Positions 15,093 to 22,783 are shown, numbered from the stretch's first letter. The stretch is DNA of 64,000 nucleotides from Peptococcaceae bacterium (GCA_017399005.1 JAFQEO010000035.1:248001-312000); one strand, 5' to 3'. Notes: generated from the sequence alone by a model not told the origin. Program-made: numbers and translations.

Positions 15093-16244
15093 GCGGCTCG
15101 AAATCTGAGTTAGAAGTAATGATTTCAAGGACTCTAAATGTTGCATCTCGTATTGATTAGCTCTGATTGCAGAAAAAAGCGGTTCTACTTTTCCGTGAAA
15201 CTCATTCATTACTGTTTCATCCGGTAAAAGAATTGGGATTTGCACAAATAGTGTTTTGTTGACGTTAAGCGTTGTGCTACCGCCTGCACCAAGTTGTTTA
15301 AGATACTCAGTAAGTGTAGTCATCTTAATGTAAACATAGAAAGGACTAATATTCTTCTTGCATACGATAGAGTTAATCTGTTGATTGGTTTGGCTCGGCT
15401 CAGCGGTAAGACATACTAAACCAACCGAAGCGATACAACTAACGCAGATACTATTTTCAGGTAAAGTTTTGTTGGCTTGTGTTGCAACTCCTTTATCCGA
15501 TAAGAAGCGTTCAGTTGAAGTAGTATATACGCTGCCGTGCATATCAGGAATTGTGATGAACGGAACATTTCCACCGTAGTTGTCTGCATCCGCAGTTGGT
15601 GGGGTTTTCCCACACACTACTTCTTTTGCAATGTCATCAATTGTAACTTCTTGCCAAGACTCAAGTTGAGCTAAGTCAAAAGGTTCAAAATCAACGAAGT
15701 AGGACTTATAAATAGTGAGTGCTGTTGCTTCTAAATTATCATTTATCTGCTTCTTCAAAGCAATTCTATCTGTAATGGCCTTATATACCTTTACAATTTT
15801 TTTCTGTTCATCGATAGGTGGTATAGGTAATTCAACCATGCACAACTCATTCCAGTCAAAGATTTCGCGAACACTTCCGTGTGACTTATATCGTGCGTAT
15901 CTGTCAAACTCCGGTCTGCTGAACCAAAGCATCAGATATTCAGGGTCAAGTTCGTTCTTATTCACGACCTCGAAAACGGAATAGGAGCTTGAAATAATGC
16001 AATCCCCACCCTCAAGATAGGCGATAGATATTTTCTCGCCGTTTCTTGACGTTACGGGACCATATGCAAACTGTCCAGTTCGAACTACTTTATAGCTGGA
16101 CAGGTCTGTTCCAACGATATTAGCAATAGAAAGGATAAATTTCTTCTCAATACTTACACCTAACAAATTGGTAATTGCTAAATCTTTGTTTCTCATGTCT
16201 ACAAGTTGGATGTATTTTCCTAAAGTATCATAATTTGATTTCAT
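15090..16244 (-). CDS. hsdS: Type I restriction-modification specificity subunit, complete
   Basis: The start at 16244 (MKSNYDTLGKY) follows AAGGAGC and overlaps the end of hsdM by 17 bp. The first target-recognition domain is about residues 1-150, the central spacer ALKKQINDNLEATALTIYKSYF carries site D, the second domain runs to about 345, and the distal helix ends QISSR. HsdS binds the bipartite DNA target and holds two HsdM and two HsdR. This copy is the expressed one. Its 3' half is bracketed by sites D and C and so can be exchanged with the silent cassette. Confidence 0.95.
   Translation of the reverse strand: MKSNYDTLGKYIQLVDMRNKDLAITNLLGVSIEKKFILSIANIVGTDLSSYKVVRTGQFAYGPVTSRNGEKISIAYLEGGDCIISSSYSVFEVVNKNELDPEYLMLWFSRPEFDRYARYKSHGSVREIFDWNELCMVELPIPPIDEQKKIVKVYKAITDRIALKKQINDNLEATALTIYKSYFVDFEPFDLAQLESWQEVTIDDIAKEVVCGKTPPTADADNYGGNVPFITIPDMHGSVYTTSTERFLSDKGVATQANKTLPENSICVSCIASVGLVCLTAEPSQTNQQINSIVCKKNISPFYVYIKMTTLTEYLKQLGAGGSTTLNVNKTLFVQIPILLPDETVMNEFHGKVEPLFSAIRANQYEMQHLESLKSLLLTQISSR
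15732..15745. repeat. hsdS recombination site D
   Basis: TAAATTATCATTTA inside the full hsdS at the codons for N-D-N-L of the central spacer, the boundary between the two target-recognition halves. Confidence 0.88.
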
Positions 16245-17799
16245 AGCCCAGCTCCTTAAACACATTCAGTAAATCAGCTTTGGACTTTTCCTCTGCAATC
16301 AGCAATTCTTTTAATTCTGTCTGTAATGCTTTCATCTTTGTGTCAAAGTCAATATTTTCATCACGATTCACAAATTCAATATATCGGCTTGGCACAAGGG
16401 TGAAGCCTTTTTCTTTCACTTCGTCGAAAGAGGCAGAGTAACAAAGCTCAGGAACATTTTCGTACGTTTCTTCAAAACCTTCCTGCTGCCAGTTGTGATA
16501 AACAGTGGAAACTTTTGCTCTGTCTTCTTCGGTGAGTTCAATATATTTTTTCTCATACGGACTGCCCATCTGTCGTAAATCCATAAAGAGAATTTCTTTT
16601 TCTCTGTCACGGTAGCGTTTTAACTGTCCGTTACGTTCTACCGTGCGTGCTTTTTTATTCTTGTTCAGCACCCATAATGTAACGCTGATATCTGTAGTAT
16701 AAAACAGGTTTCTTGGCAGAATGATAATTGCCTCAACGAGATTATTTTCAATCAGCTGCTGTCTTATTTTCAGCTCTGTACCATCGTCTGATAATGCCCC
16801 ATTGGCAAGTAAGAACCCGGCTACCCCATTCTGAGATAATTTCGATACAATATTTAAAATCCATCCGTAGTTTGCATTACTGGTAGGCGGTACTTCATAA
16901 CCATTCCAGCGCGGGTCGTCAACTAATTCATTAGCTGCTCTCCACTCTTTCTGATTGAATGGAGGGTTCGCCATAATATAATCGGCTTTCAAGTCTTTAT
17001 GCTGGTCGTTAGTAAATGTATTGGCCGCCATTTCACCAAGGTTTGCTGCAATACCACGAATCGCTAAATTCATTTTTGCCAGTTTAAATGTTGTATTTGT
17101 ATATTCCTGCCCATAAATAGACACATTCTTTTTATTACCGCTATGTGCTTCTACGAATTTCATAGACTGCACAAACATACCACCCGAACCACAGCAAGGG
17201 TCATACAAAATCCCATCGTAAGGTTCTAGCATTTCAGCAATCAGGTTAACAATACATTTTGGTGTATAGAATTCGCCTTTTCCTTTCCCCTCTGCCAGCG
17301 CAAATTTACTCAGGAAATATTCATACACACGGCCAATGATATCATTTTCTTCATCATCTGTGTTGATTTTATTGATTTCATCCAGCAGGGAAGCCAGTTT
17401 TGCAGTATCAATATGCAGTCTGGAATAATAGTTGTCGGGTAAAGCACCTTTTAATACTGGATTATTTTTTTCAATGGTAAATAATGCTGTGTCGATTTTT
17501 AATGCAATATCATCCTGCTTTGCATTTTCAATAATATAGGACCAGCGGCTTTCTGCCGGTAAATAAAATACATTATCTTTTGTGTAAAATGCGGTTGTAT
17601 CCGCAAATTTTTCCCCGTAACTCTCTATAATTTTCTTGCGTTGTGCTTCAAACTTATCGCTCGCAAATTTCAGGAAAAATAAACTTAATACCACATGTTT
17701 ATATTCAGCCGGTTCAACAGAACCGCGAAGCTTGTCGGCACTTTTCCATAAAGCTTCTTCCATACTTATTTCTTTTTTTGGTTTTGCTGCTTTTGCCAT
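16228..17799 (-). CDS. hsdM: Type I restriction-modification DNA methyltransferase subunit
   Basis: This 523-aa protein has an N-terminal helical HsdM domain (residues 10-140), the SAM-binding motif DPCCGSGGMF near residue 203 and the catalytic NPPF near 278, the mark of N6-adenine methyltransferases. It modifies host DNA at the site chosen by HsdS and is required for restriction too. It is the first gene of the operon, with a sigma-70 promoter 63-91 bp upstream and AAGGAGAGG before the start. Confidence 0.96.
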   Translation of the reverse strand: MAKAAKPKKEISMEEALWKSADKLRGSVEPAEYKHVVLSLFFLKFASDKFEAQRKKIIESYGEKFADTTAFYTKDNVFYLPAESRWSYIIENAKQDDIALKIDTALFTIEKNNPVLKGALPDNYYSRLHIDTAKLASLLDEINKINTDDEENDIIGRVYEYFLSKFALAEGKGKGEFYTPKCIVNLIAEMLEPYDGILYDPCCGSGGMFVQSMKFVEAHSGNKKNVSIYGQEYTNTTFKLAKMNLAIRGIAANLGEMAANTFTNDQHKDLKADYIMANPPFNQKEWRAANELVDDPRWNGYEVPPTSNANYGWILNIVSKLSQNGVAGFLLANGALSDDGTELKIRQQLIENNLVEAIIILPRNLFYTTDISVTLWVLNKNKKARTVERNGQLKRYRDREKEILFMDLRQMGSPYEKKYIELTEEDRAKVSTVYHNWQQEGFEETYENVPELCYSASFDEVKEKGFTLVPSRYIEFVNRDENIDFDTKMKALQTELKELLIAEEKSKADLLNVFKELGYEIKL

Positions 17800-17861
17800 T
17801 ACTATTTCCTCTCCTTAGATTATGTAACAATATAATTATGAAAATAGCTTCTTAATCCTAA

Positions 17862-17890
17862 ATTATATCATAGAATCATCATTTCGACAA
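17862..17890 (-). promoter_or_regulatory. Promoter of the hsd operon
   Basis: TTGTCG, a 17-bp spacer and a perfect TATAAT on the minus strand, 63 bp before hsdM. It is the only strong promoter seen for the leftward series that contains hsdM, hsdS and the recombinase. Confidence 0.75.
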
Positions 17891-17926
17891 ATTCCCCGTT
17901 GGATATAGTAAATATATAAAAAATCA

Positions 17927-17950
17927 GGGCGCCGAAACGACGCCCCTACA
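17927..17950. repeat. Short GC-rich palindromic element
   Basis: GGGCGCCGAAACGACGCCC followed by CTACA, related to the elements at 1067-1170 and 20203-20235. It lies in an AT-rich intergenic region between the hsd promoter and hicB. Confidence 0.5.
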
Positions 17951-17975
17951 GAAACATTTTTATACACCATCAATA

Positions 17976-18005
17976 TTGACCCCATATATGACACCATAAT
18001 ATAAT
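17976..18005 (+). promoter_or_regulatory. Promoter upstream of hicB
   Basis: TTGACC, an 18-bp spacer and TATAAT, about 75 bp before the HicB start. Confidence 0.6.
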
Positions 18006-18079
18006 ATAAAGACATGAACCCATCAAGCGTGTTTATGTGGAACTGGTAAAACAGGTGGTAGAAAGTGAGGAATCGAACC

Positions 18080-18442
18080 ATGAAAAGAATTGAGGATTAT
18101 ATGGCATTACCATATCGTATGGAGCTTGTACCTGACCTGGATGAAGGCGGCTATGCGGTGTCTTATCCGGATTTGCCGGGTTGTGTTTCCTGCGGGGAAA
18201 CGCTGGAATCGGCAGTCCGAAACGGCGAAGATGCAAAAAAGGCCTGGCTCTTAGCAGCGCTGGAAGATGGCATCGATATTCCGGAACCAAACCAGCTGGA
18301 GCAGTATTCCGGCCAGTTTAAGCTGCGTATTCCAAAAAGCCTGCATCGTCAGCTTGCAGAACATTCCAAACGGGAAGGTATCAGTATGAATCAGTATTGT
18401 CTATATCTGCTCACAAAGTTTGATGCGCAATATAATATGTAA
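18080..18442 (+). CDS. HicB-family protein (solitary)
   Basis: At 120 aa it has the degraded RNase-H-like HicB fold in residues 8-70 (LPYRMELVPDLDEGGYAVS, YPDLPGCVSCGET) and a C-terminal ribbon-helix-helix-type DNA-binding segment (FKLRIPKSLHRQLAEHSKREG). No hicA gene was found on either side, so it is an orphan antitoxin or regulator. The start at 18080 follows GAGGAA; a short in-frame extension to 18065 lacks support. A strong hairpin terminator follows. Confidence 0.85.
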   Translation: MKRIEDYMALPYRMELVPDLDEGGYAVSYPDLPGCVSCGETLESAVRNGEDAKKAWLLAALEDGIDIPEPNQLEQYSGQFKLRIPKSLHRQLAEHSKREGISMNQYCLYLLTKFDAQYNM

Positions 18443-18446
18443 ATCA

Positions 18447-18487
18447 AACCAGGCAAGTATCCGATAGTTTCAGATACTTGCCTGGTT
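18447..18487. terminator. Bidirectional terminator between hicB and abiEii
   Basis: A 15-bp perfect stem AACCAGGCAAGTATC / GATACTTGCCTGGTT with an 11-nt loop, between convergent genes. Confidence 0.85.
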
Positions 18488-18511
18488 AAAATTTGTACTG
18501 CTATTCATTTA

Positions 18512-19417
18512 TTATTCAAAAATATTGGCTTCTATCAGCTGTTCCAGTGCAGATATTGCGGTATCATAGGAAACCGGCGTAAAAAGTAAAGAACGAGTTG
18601 TATTTTTATAATCCTCTTTATATGCTTCATTATCTATAATTTCTCGTAAAATTTTATTTACCGATACCCCATCTGCTGCCGATAAGCATGTTTTGTGCGG
18701 CTGGCGTTCTTCTCTTACTTCTTCGGCAAGGTCTTTGAGGTTTTGACCTGGGAATACAATTTCTAAAAGCCGGAAAATATCGTAGATATGTCTGGAATGT
18801 TCTATTACGGAACCATTCAGATAATAATTACATAGAGCAAAAACCTTATCTACCAGGGTGCGTTCTGCTGTCTGTACACGAATTTCAAAAGGCTCCATCT
18901 GATATTGTGCAATAAACCCGGTATAATCGTTTTCTGACAGGTAATCGTATATATAACTGGCTACAGGCATCAGTTGTGTTGGATAGGTGCGAAAAAAGAT
19001 TGTTGTTTCCACCTGTAAATGAGGTTTCAGATAATTTTCAGAAAATATGGATGAATAACTTACCAGATAGCAATTGTATTCTCTTCGGCTTCGTATTTCA
19101 TCTGGATTCGTTAACAGCATCTCCCGATGTTCAATGGCTGAAACAATGTTTTCTTTCAGTCGTTTTCGCTGAGACTCAGTAGGCTTTTCGTCAAAAAAAA
19201 TGGTAAGATCAATGTCTTCTGAAAAACGGTCTATAATGCGATAACATTTGGATAAGGATGTGCCGCCTTTAAAAATAATATCAGGCTGAAGTCTCACAAT
19301 TTCCTGTAAAAGCAGTGTTACATAATAATCTTTCTCAATAATGGCTGCATCAATTTGCAGATATTCCGATGTTTGTAATACAACCTGCTCAAATAATTCC
19401 CTGTTATGATGTAACAA
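18512..19417 (-). CDS. AbiEii/AbiGii-type nucleotidyltransferase toxin
   Basis: This 301-aa protein has FKGGTSLSKCYRIIDRFSEDIDLTIF near residue 50 in shortened form: the G-G-T-S and D-x-D of the nucleotidyltransferase active site of AbiEii (type IV toxin-antitoxin). Such enzymes add nucleotides to tRNA or other substrates and stop growth on phage infection. A TTG start at 19417 follows GCGAGG and lies inside the last codons of the partner gene (14-bp overlap), the usual arrangement. Confidence 0.9.
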   Translation of the reverse strand: MLHHNRELFEQVVLQTSEYLQIDAAIIEKDYYVTLLLQEIVRLQPDIIFKGGTSLSKCYRIIDRFSEDIDLTIFFDEKPTESQRKRLKENIVSAIEHREMLLTNPDEIRSRREYNCYLVSYSSIFSENYLKPHLQVETTIFFRTYPTQLMPVASYIYDYLSENDYTGFIAQYQMEPFEIRVQTAERTLVDKVFALCNYYLNGSVIEHSRHIYDIFRLLEIVFPGQNLKDLAEEVREERQPHKTCLSAADGVSVNKILREIIDNEAYKEDYKNTTRSLLFTPVSYDTAISALEQLIEANIFE

Positions 19418-20024
19418 GATAAATAACCTCGCTTTCTATCAGTGTTCGCATAGCTTTATCGGGAAAAACAGGTGCATAACGGGTAATGTCCTTGCGTGTC
19501 AGATTGTTCTCCTGAATATAGTTTCTTATAATCTCACGCCGTTCTTCATTAAAATAAGAGGCCGGCACCTGATTCATCAGTTCCAGAAAGCACAATACAG
19601 CGGCATTTTCTTTTGTAATACCGGTACGTGCTTTTCGCAGAAGCACTTTCTGACTGCCGATTTTTACTTCTCGCACAATAGAGGTTTCATTATTGGTATA
19701 TATTTCAACGGTATTTGCCATCTGGGTTGATAAGCCGGTCTGATTCAGAAGTTTCACCCCTGCATAATAGCCAATTATCTCTGAGCCATTATACAGATAT
19801 TTTTTCTCCATTACTTTGTACGGGTTCAGTTTTCCCGGCCCAAAAGGGGTCTGGCTTGGAATATAGTATACACCTTTTTCAAAACGGACCAGTTTTTCAT
19901 CCGCACACAGCTTTGCAAGTTCTTTTGCAATCCAGGGCTTTGAATAATTCTCGTAAGTAATCTCTGCTTTTATAATCGGCTCATTCTGTCCATACGTTTC
20001 CAGTAAAGCTTCGTATAAACCCAT
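19404..20024 (-). CDS. AbiEi-like antitoxin (DUF6088)
   Basis: This 206-aa protein has an N-terminal winged helix (residues 18-55, WIAKELAKLCADEKLVRFEKGVYYI) and a C-terminal AbiEi-type domain (IIGYYAGVKLLNQTGLSTQ, VEIYTNNE, KVLLRKAR). It acts as the repressor and antitoxin of AbiEii. AAAGGAGGG precedes the ATG, and a sigma-70 promoter lies 28-56 bp upstream. Confidence 0.87.
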   Translation of the reverse strand: MGLYEALLETYGQNEPIIKAEITYENYSKPWIAKELAKLCADEKLVRFEKGVYYIPSQTPFGPGKLNPYKVMEKKYLYNGSEIIGYYAGVKLLNQTGLSTQMANTVEIYTNNETSIVREVKIGSQKVLLRKARTGITKENAAVLCFLELMNQVPASYFNEERREIIRNYIQENNLTRKDITRYAPVFPDKAMRTLIESEVIYLVTS

Positions 20025-20051
20025 CCTGCCATCCCTCCTTTGTTTTTAATT

Positions 20052-20080
20052 ATTATATCATTTTCTATTTAGTATATCAA
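20052..20080 (-). promoter_or_regulatory. Promoter of the abiE pair
   Basis: TTGATA, a 17-bp spacer and TATAAT on the minus strand. The surrounding sequence is very AT-rich with overlapping dyads such as ATATTATAAT, which could be AbiEi operator half-sites. Confidence 0.65.
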
Positions 20081-20202
20081 TTATAATATATTTTATTCGC
20101 GAACTGATTTATCCGCATTTCTTATCCCTGCAGCCAGTTTCTGTTTATCACATTTCGGTTATTTCGAGCCTGCTTTCTCACACTTCGACAATATCCATGA
20201 AA

Positions 20203-20235
20203 GCCCGGTGCGTCGAGGGCGCCGCACCCTACGAG
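20203..20235. repeat. Short GC-rich palindromic element
   Basis: GGTGCG...CGCACC hairpin around GGGCGCC, followed by CTACGAG; related to 17927-17950. Several TTCGACAAT words lie on both sides (about 20184, 20246 and inverted at 20269). Apart from this, promoters and repeats, the 400-bp gap between abiEi and the next gene is noncoding. Confidence 0.45.
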
Positions 20236-20305
20236 ATTTCGACAATCTATTTACAATAAATCGTATTCTGTCGAATTGTCTATCCAGTTGTTTCCAGATT
20301 CATTC

Positions 20306-20334
20306 TTTACAAGTAGAAGTGCACATCGTATAAT
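20306..20334 (+). promoter_or_regulatory. Promoter of the small Rpn-tail-like gene
   Basis: TTTACA, a 17-bp spacer and TATAAT, followed by two copies of the word GTACACACA (about 20356 and 20390) before the ribosome-binding site. Confidence 0.55.
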
Positions 20335-20430
20335 AAATATATACTATATGCAATGGTACACACAGCACGCAATACACCACTCCATTGTACACACAATTAT
20401 CTGAAATATTCAGACAAGGGGGTTCAGTCT

Positions 20431-20607
20431 ATGTCCAGTGTTATTGAAGAATATAAAAATAAGTGTGTTCAGGAAGAACTGGCATATCAGCAAAAAACAT
20501 TGGCGTTAAATCTGCTAAAGGATGCTCTTTATCCTCTAAATAAAATTGCGGAGTTAACCGGTTTATCGGAACAGGAAGTTGAAAATCTGAAACGTACAAT
20601 CGCATAA
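20431..20607 (+). CDS. Small protein resembling the C-terminal tail of Rpn/PD-(D/E)xK transposases
   Basis: The 58 aa include the pattern LALNLLKDALYPLNKIAELTGLSEQEVENL, the helical tail that follows the nuclease domain in Rpn-family recombination-promoting nucleases. The nuclease domain is absent. AAGGGGG lies 8-9 nt before the ATG and a promoter and terminator flank it, so it seems to be a free-standing gene, perhaps an internal-start product kept after loss of the nuclease. Function unknown. Confidence 0.65.
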   Translation: MSSVIEEYKNKCVQEELAYQQKTLALNLLKDALYPLNKIAELTGLSEQEVENLKRTIA

Positions 20608-20617
20608 AAAATACAAA

Positions 20618-20655
20618 AGCCCTCTGCACATTCGTGTGCGGAGGGCTGCTTTTTT
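20618..20655. terminator. Terminator between the Rpn-tail-like gene and fic
   Basis: Stem AGCCCTC-TGCACA with TGTGCG-GAGGGCT, then CTTTTTT on the plus strand; it can also serve the convergent fic gene. Confidence 0.85.
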
Positions 20656-21259
20656 ACAGTTCTTCTGTTTTATACAGGGTATAGCCTTCATAATAATAGC
20701 TGTGGTCAATGCCTTTCATATACATTTCCCGGCTGTGAATATCATCGGTGAGCGCATTCTGTAATAGATGTTTGATTTCATAATCTTTCACCGGGCTTCG
20801 TTCCATAGCCAGCAGATAATCATCTTTATCCACTTTGCTCCAGTCTATCACTTTGTGCAGTTCTGCGCGGAGCATTACATCCAGCCAGATACGCATACTG
20901 CGTCCGTTTCCTTCACGGAATGGATGGGCAATGTTCATCTCGATATACTTTTCGATAATTTCATCAAAATTGCTCTGCGGCATATGGTCAATGCTGGCAA
21001 TGGCTGATTCCAGATACATAACGGATGCAAAACGGAAACTGCCTTTTGAAATATTCACCGTGCGCAGTTCACCGGCAAAATCATAAATTTCATCAAACAG
21101 ATATTTATGGATAGCCTGCAGCGAGCGGAATGTTCCAGCTTCCAGCTGACTTAACCGGTCGCTTTCAAACAGTTCTATTGCTTTTTTTTTGCTGATTTTT
21201 TCTTCGGCATGTGCCAGTTCTACAGAACTGCTAAGCCCCAGTCTGTTTTTCAGTACCAT
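20654..21259 (-). CDS. Fic domain AMP-transferase-like protein
   Basis: This 201-aa protein carries the Fic signature HPFREGNGRSMR near residue 111, complete with the catalytic His. The upstream helix contains FAGELRTVNISKGSFRFA, the usual flap region. Fic enzymes transfer AMP or related groups to target proteins. No inhibitory S/T-x-x-x-E-G/N motif was identified with certainty, and no separate VbhA-like antitoxin gene is adjacent. GGAGGTG precedes the ATG. It may be a self-contained growth regulator or a toxin whose antitoxin was lost. Confidence 0.9.
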   Translation of the reverse strand: MVLKNRLGLSSSVELAHAEEKISKKKAIELFESDRLSQLEAGTFRSLQAIHKYLFDEIYDFAGELRTVNISKGSFRFASVMYLESAIASIDHMPQSNFDEIIEKYIEMNIAHPFREGNGRSMRIWLDVMLRAELHKVIDWSKVDKDDYLLAMERSPVKDYEIKHLLQNALTDDIHSREMYMKGIDHSYYYEGYTLYKTEEL

Positions 21260-21337
21260 ACTGCACCTCCTAAAACCAATTGTTTTTTTCTAGTATACCA
21301 TAAGAGCCGGCTAAAGCCAATGATTCGCCGCTCTGCC

Positions 21338-21754
21338 TTATATTCTCTTCTGCATAACCCAGTAGGCAATGAAGTATATTACCAGCATCAGCATCATTGG
21401 GTAGGAAATCCACACTGCTTCCTGATGCATATTTAGAAGCGACAGCACAATTACGGCAATACCGGAAACGAAAAAGTATAAGATAAAGCAAAAGCTTCTG
21501 GCTTTATCGGCAATGGCTAAATTGCGTTCGTCTGTTTCAAGAATCATCTGTTTGCGGATGGTTTCTTCATTGCGGGTAATCAGGTGGTGTTTGCGAACAC
21601 GCGCTGCCCCTACGATTGCAAGGCACAGCCCGAAGGACGAAAAGAAATAATTATCGGGTTTTAAAATAAGGGCACCTGCAATTAATAATATACCGGTTGC
21701 TACCTCGGCATATGCAACATATAACCGTTGTTTCAGTCTTTTTTTATAATCCAT
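21338..21754 (-). CDS. Four-helix membrane protein paired with an XRE regulator
   Basis: 138 aa with four predicted transmembrane segments: near residues 12-30, 36-50, 85-103 and 112-132. A cytoplasmic loop (RNEETIRKQMILETDERN) separates the two pairs. The start codon overlaps the stop of the XRE gene (TAATG), so the two are co-translated. This XRE/membrane-protein pairing is common in Bacillota. Function unknown. Confidence 0.75.
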   Translation of the reverse strand: MDYKKRLKQRLYVAYAEVATGILLIAGALILKPDNYFFSSFGLCLAIVGAARVRKHHLITRNEETIRKQMILETDERNLAIADKARSFCFILYFFVSGIAVIVLSLLNMHQEAVWISYPMMLMLVIYFIAYWVMQKRI

Positions 21755-21954
21755 TATATGTCCTCCTCAAATATAAATACATCCTCAATGTGAAGGTTAA
21801 AGTATCTGGCAATGCGATAGGCAAGCTGCAGCGACGCATTATACTTTCCGTTTTCCAGTGAAATAATGGTCTGGCGGGTTACGCCCACAGCCCCGGCCAG
21901 TTCGTCCTGTGTGATTTTATATTCCTTGCGCAGTTCTTTAATCCGGCTGTTCAA
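21754..21954 (-). CDS. XRE-family transcriptional regulator (66 aa)
   Basis: A compact Cro/C1 helix-turn-helix: [50 protein letters not shown]. It has the YolD-independent short form typical of single-domain repressors. A TTG start at 21954 follows GGAGGTGG. The palindrome at 21971-21986 between promoter and ribosome-binding site is the likely binding site, giving autorepression of the pair. Confidence 0.9.
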   Translation of the reverse strand: MNSRIKELRKEYKITQDELAGAVGVTRQTIISLENGKYNASLQLAYRIARYFNLHIEDVFIFEEDI

Positions 21955-21970
21955 GTAACCACCTCCAATA

Positions 21971-21986
21971 GTAAAGTACACTTTAC
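21971..21986. promoter_or_regulatory. Likely XRE operator
   Basis: GTAAAGT-AC-ACTTTAC, a perfect 7+2+7 inverted repeat lying just downstream of the -10 box of the XRE promoter. Confidence 0.7.
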
Positions 21987-21992
21987 ATTTTT

Positions 21993-22021
21993 ATTATACG
22001 GTTCACTTCTCAATATGTCAA
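21993..22021 (-). promoter_or_regulatory. Consensus promoter of the XRE/membrane-protein operon
   Basis: Perfect TTGACA and TATAAT with a 17-bp spacer on the minus strand. Confidence 0.88.
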
Positions 22022-22108
22022 GCCTGCTTTACATTTTTCTTATTCTAAATTCTACCGTTTTCTCTATGATGCAGTTCTTTCCGCCTGCGGCTCCTCGATA
22101 ACAGAAAA

Positions 22109-22139
22109 AGCCTCTGCACAATGAATCTGTACAGAGGCT
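22109..22139 (-). terminator. Terminator after the GNAT gene
   Basis: Stem AGCCTCTG/CAGAGGCT, followed on the minus strand by TTTTT. Confidence 0.8.
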
Positions 22140-22156
22140 CTGGTTATTCGCTTATA

Positions 22157-22783
22157 TTAAAAAAGCTGGCCCGGGAGTTTCTCTTTTTTCTTATACGGAA
22201 ACGACTGGTCGAATTTCTCCGCTTCGTCTTCGCTTACAAAATAGCCCTGCGGTGTTGCATACTCGCCTGTAATGCCGTTAAGGTAGCCTGGCACTAATTC
22301 TTTGCACAGAAAGAACGATGCATCTTCGCCTTCCGGCAGCCCGTGATAACGGATGCCAAATTCGCTGGCAAAGGTAAATCCGCTTTTGCCGTAAAAATCA
22401 ATGTTGCCTTCAAAACAAACGGCTCCGCATCCAAGTTCTGCCGCTTTCTCCAGTGAGTAATCCAGCAGAATTTTTCCGTAACCCTTGCGTTTCAGTTCCG
22501 GCGTAATGCAGATTGGCCCCATAGTCATAATGGGAATCTCTCTGCCGTCATCGGCCCTGATAACCGCATGCATAAACACATTCTGCCCAATGAGCTGTCC
22601 GTCTTTTTCCATCACAAAATCCAGTTCCGGAACAAAAGCCGCATCTGTTCTCAGCTGGTTTAACACATAATGCTCTAAACATCCCGGCCGGTACACATTC
22701 CAGAATGCTTCCCGCACAAGGTTTTCTACTTCCCGGTATTCTTCTTTTCGTTCTAAACGAATGATGTAGTCATTTTTATTCAT
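22157..22783 (-). CDS. GNAT-family N-acetyltransferase
   Basis: This 208-aa protein has the GNAT core: MGPICITPELKRKGYGKILLDYSLEKA (the R/Q-x-x-G-x-G/A acetyl-CoA loop) near residue 95, and GNIDFYGKSGF later. It resembles the YhbS-type acetyltransferases that end in a poorly conserved C-terminal segment. Substrate not predictable. CAGGAGG precedes the ATG. The leader contains an extended hairpin (22801-22871). Confidence 0.88.
   Translation of the reverse strand: MNKNDYIIRLERKEEYREVENLVREAFWNVYRPGCLEHYVLNQLRTDAAFVPELDFVMEKDGQLIGQNVFMHAVIRADDGREIPIMTMGPICITPELKRKGYGKILLDYSLEKAAELGCGAVCFEGNIDFYGKSGFTFASEFGIRYHGLPEGEDASFFLCKELVPGYLNGITGEYATPQGYFVSEDEAEKFDQSFPYKKKEKLPGQLF

Noticed and set aside
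18009-18079. Short frame KRVYVELVKQVVESEE upstream of hicB
   Set aside because: No start codon; too short to assign as hicA, noted only as a possible remnant.
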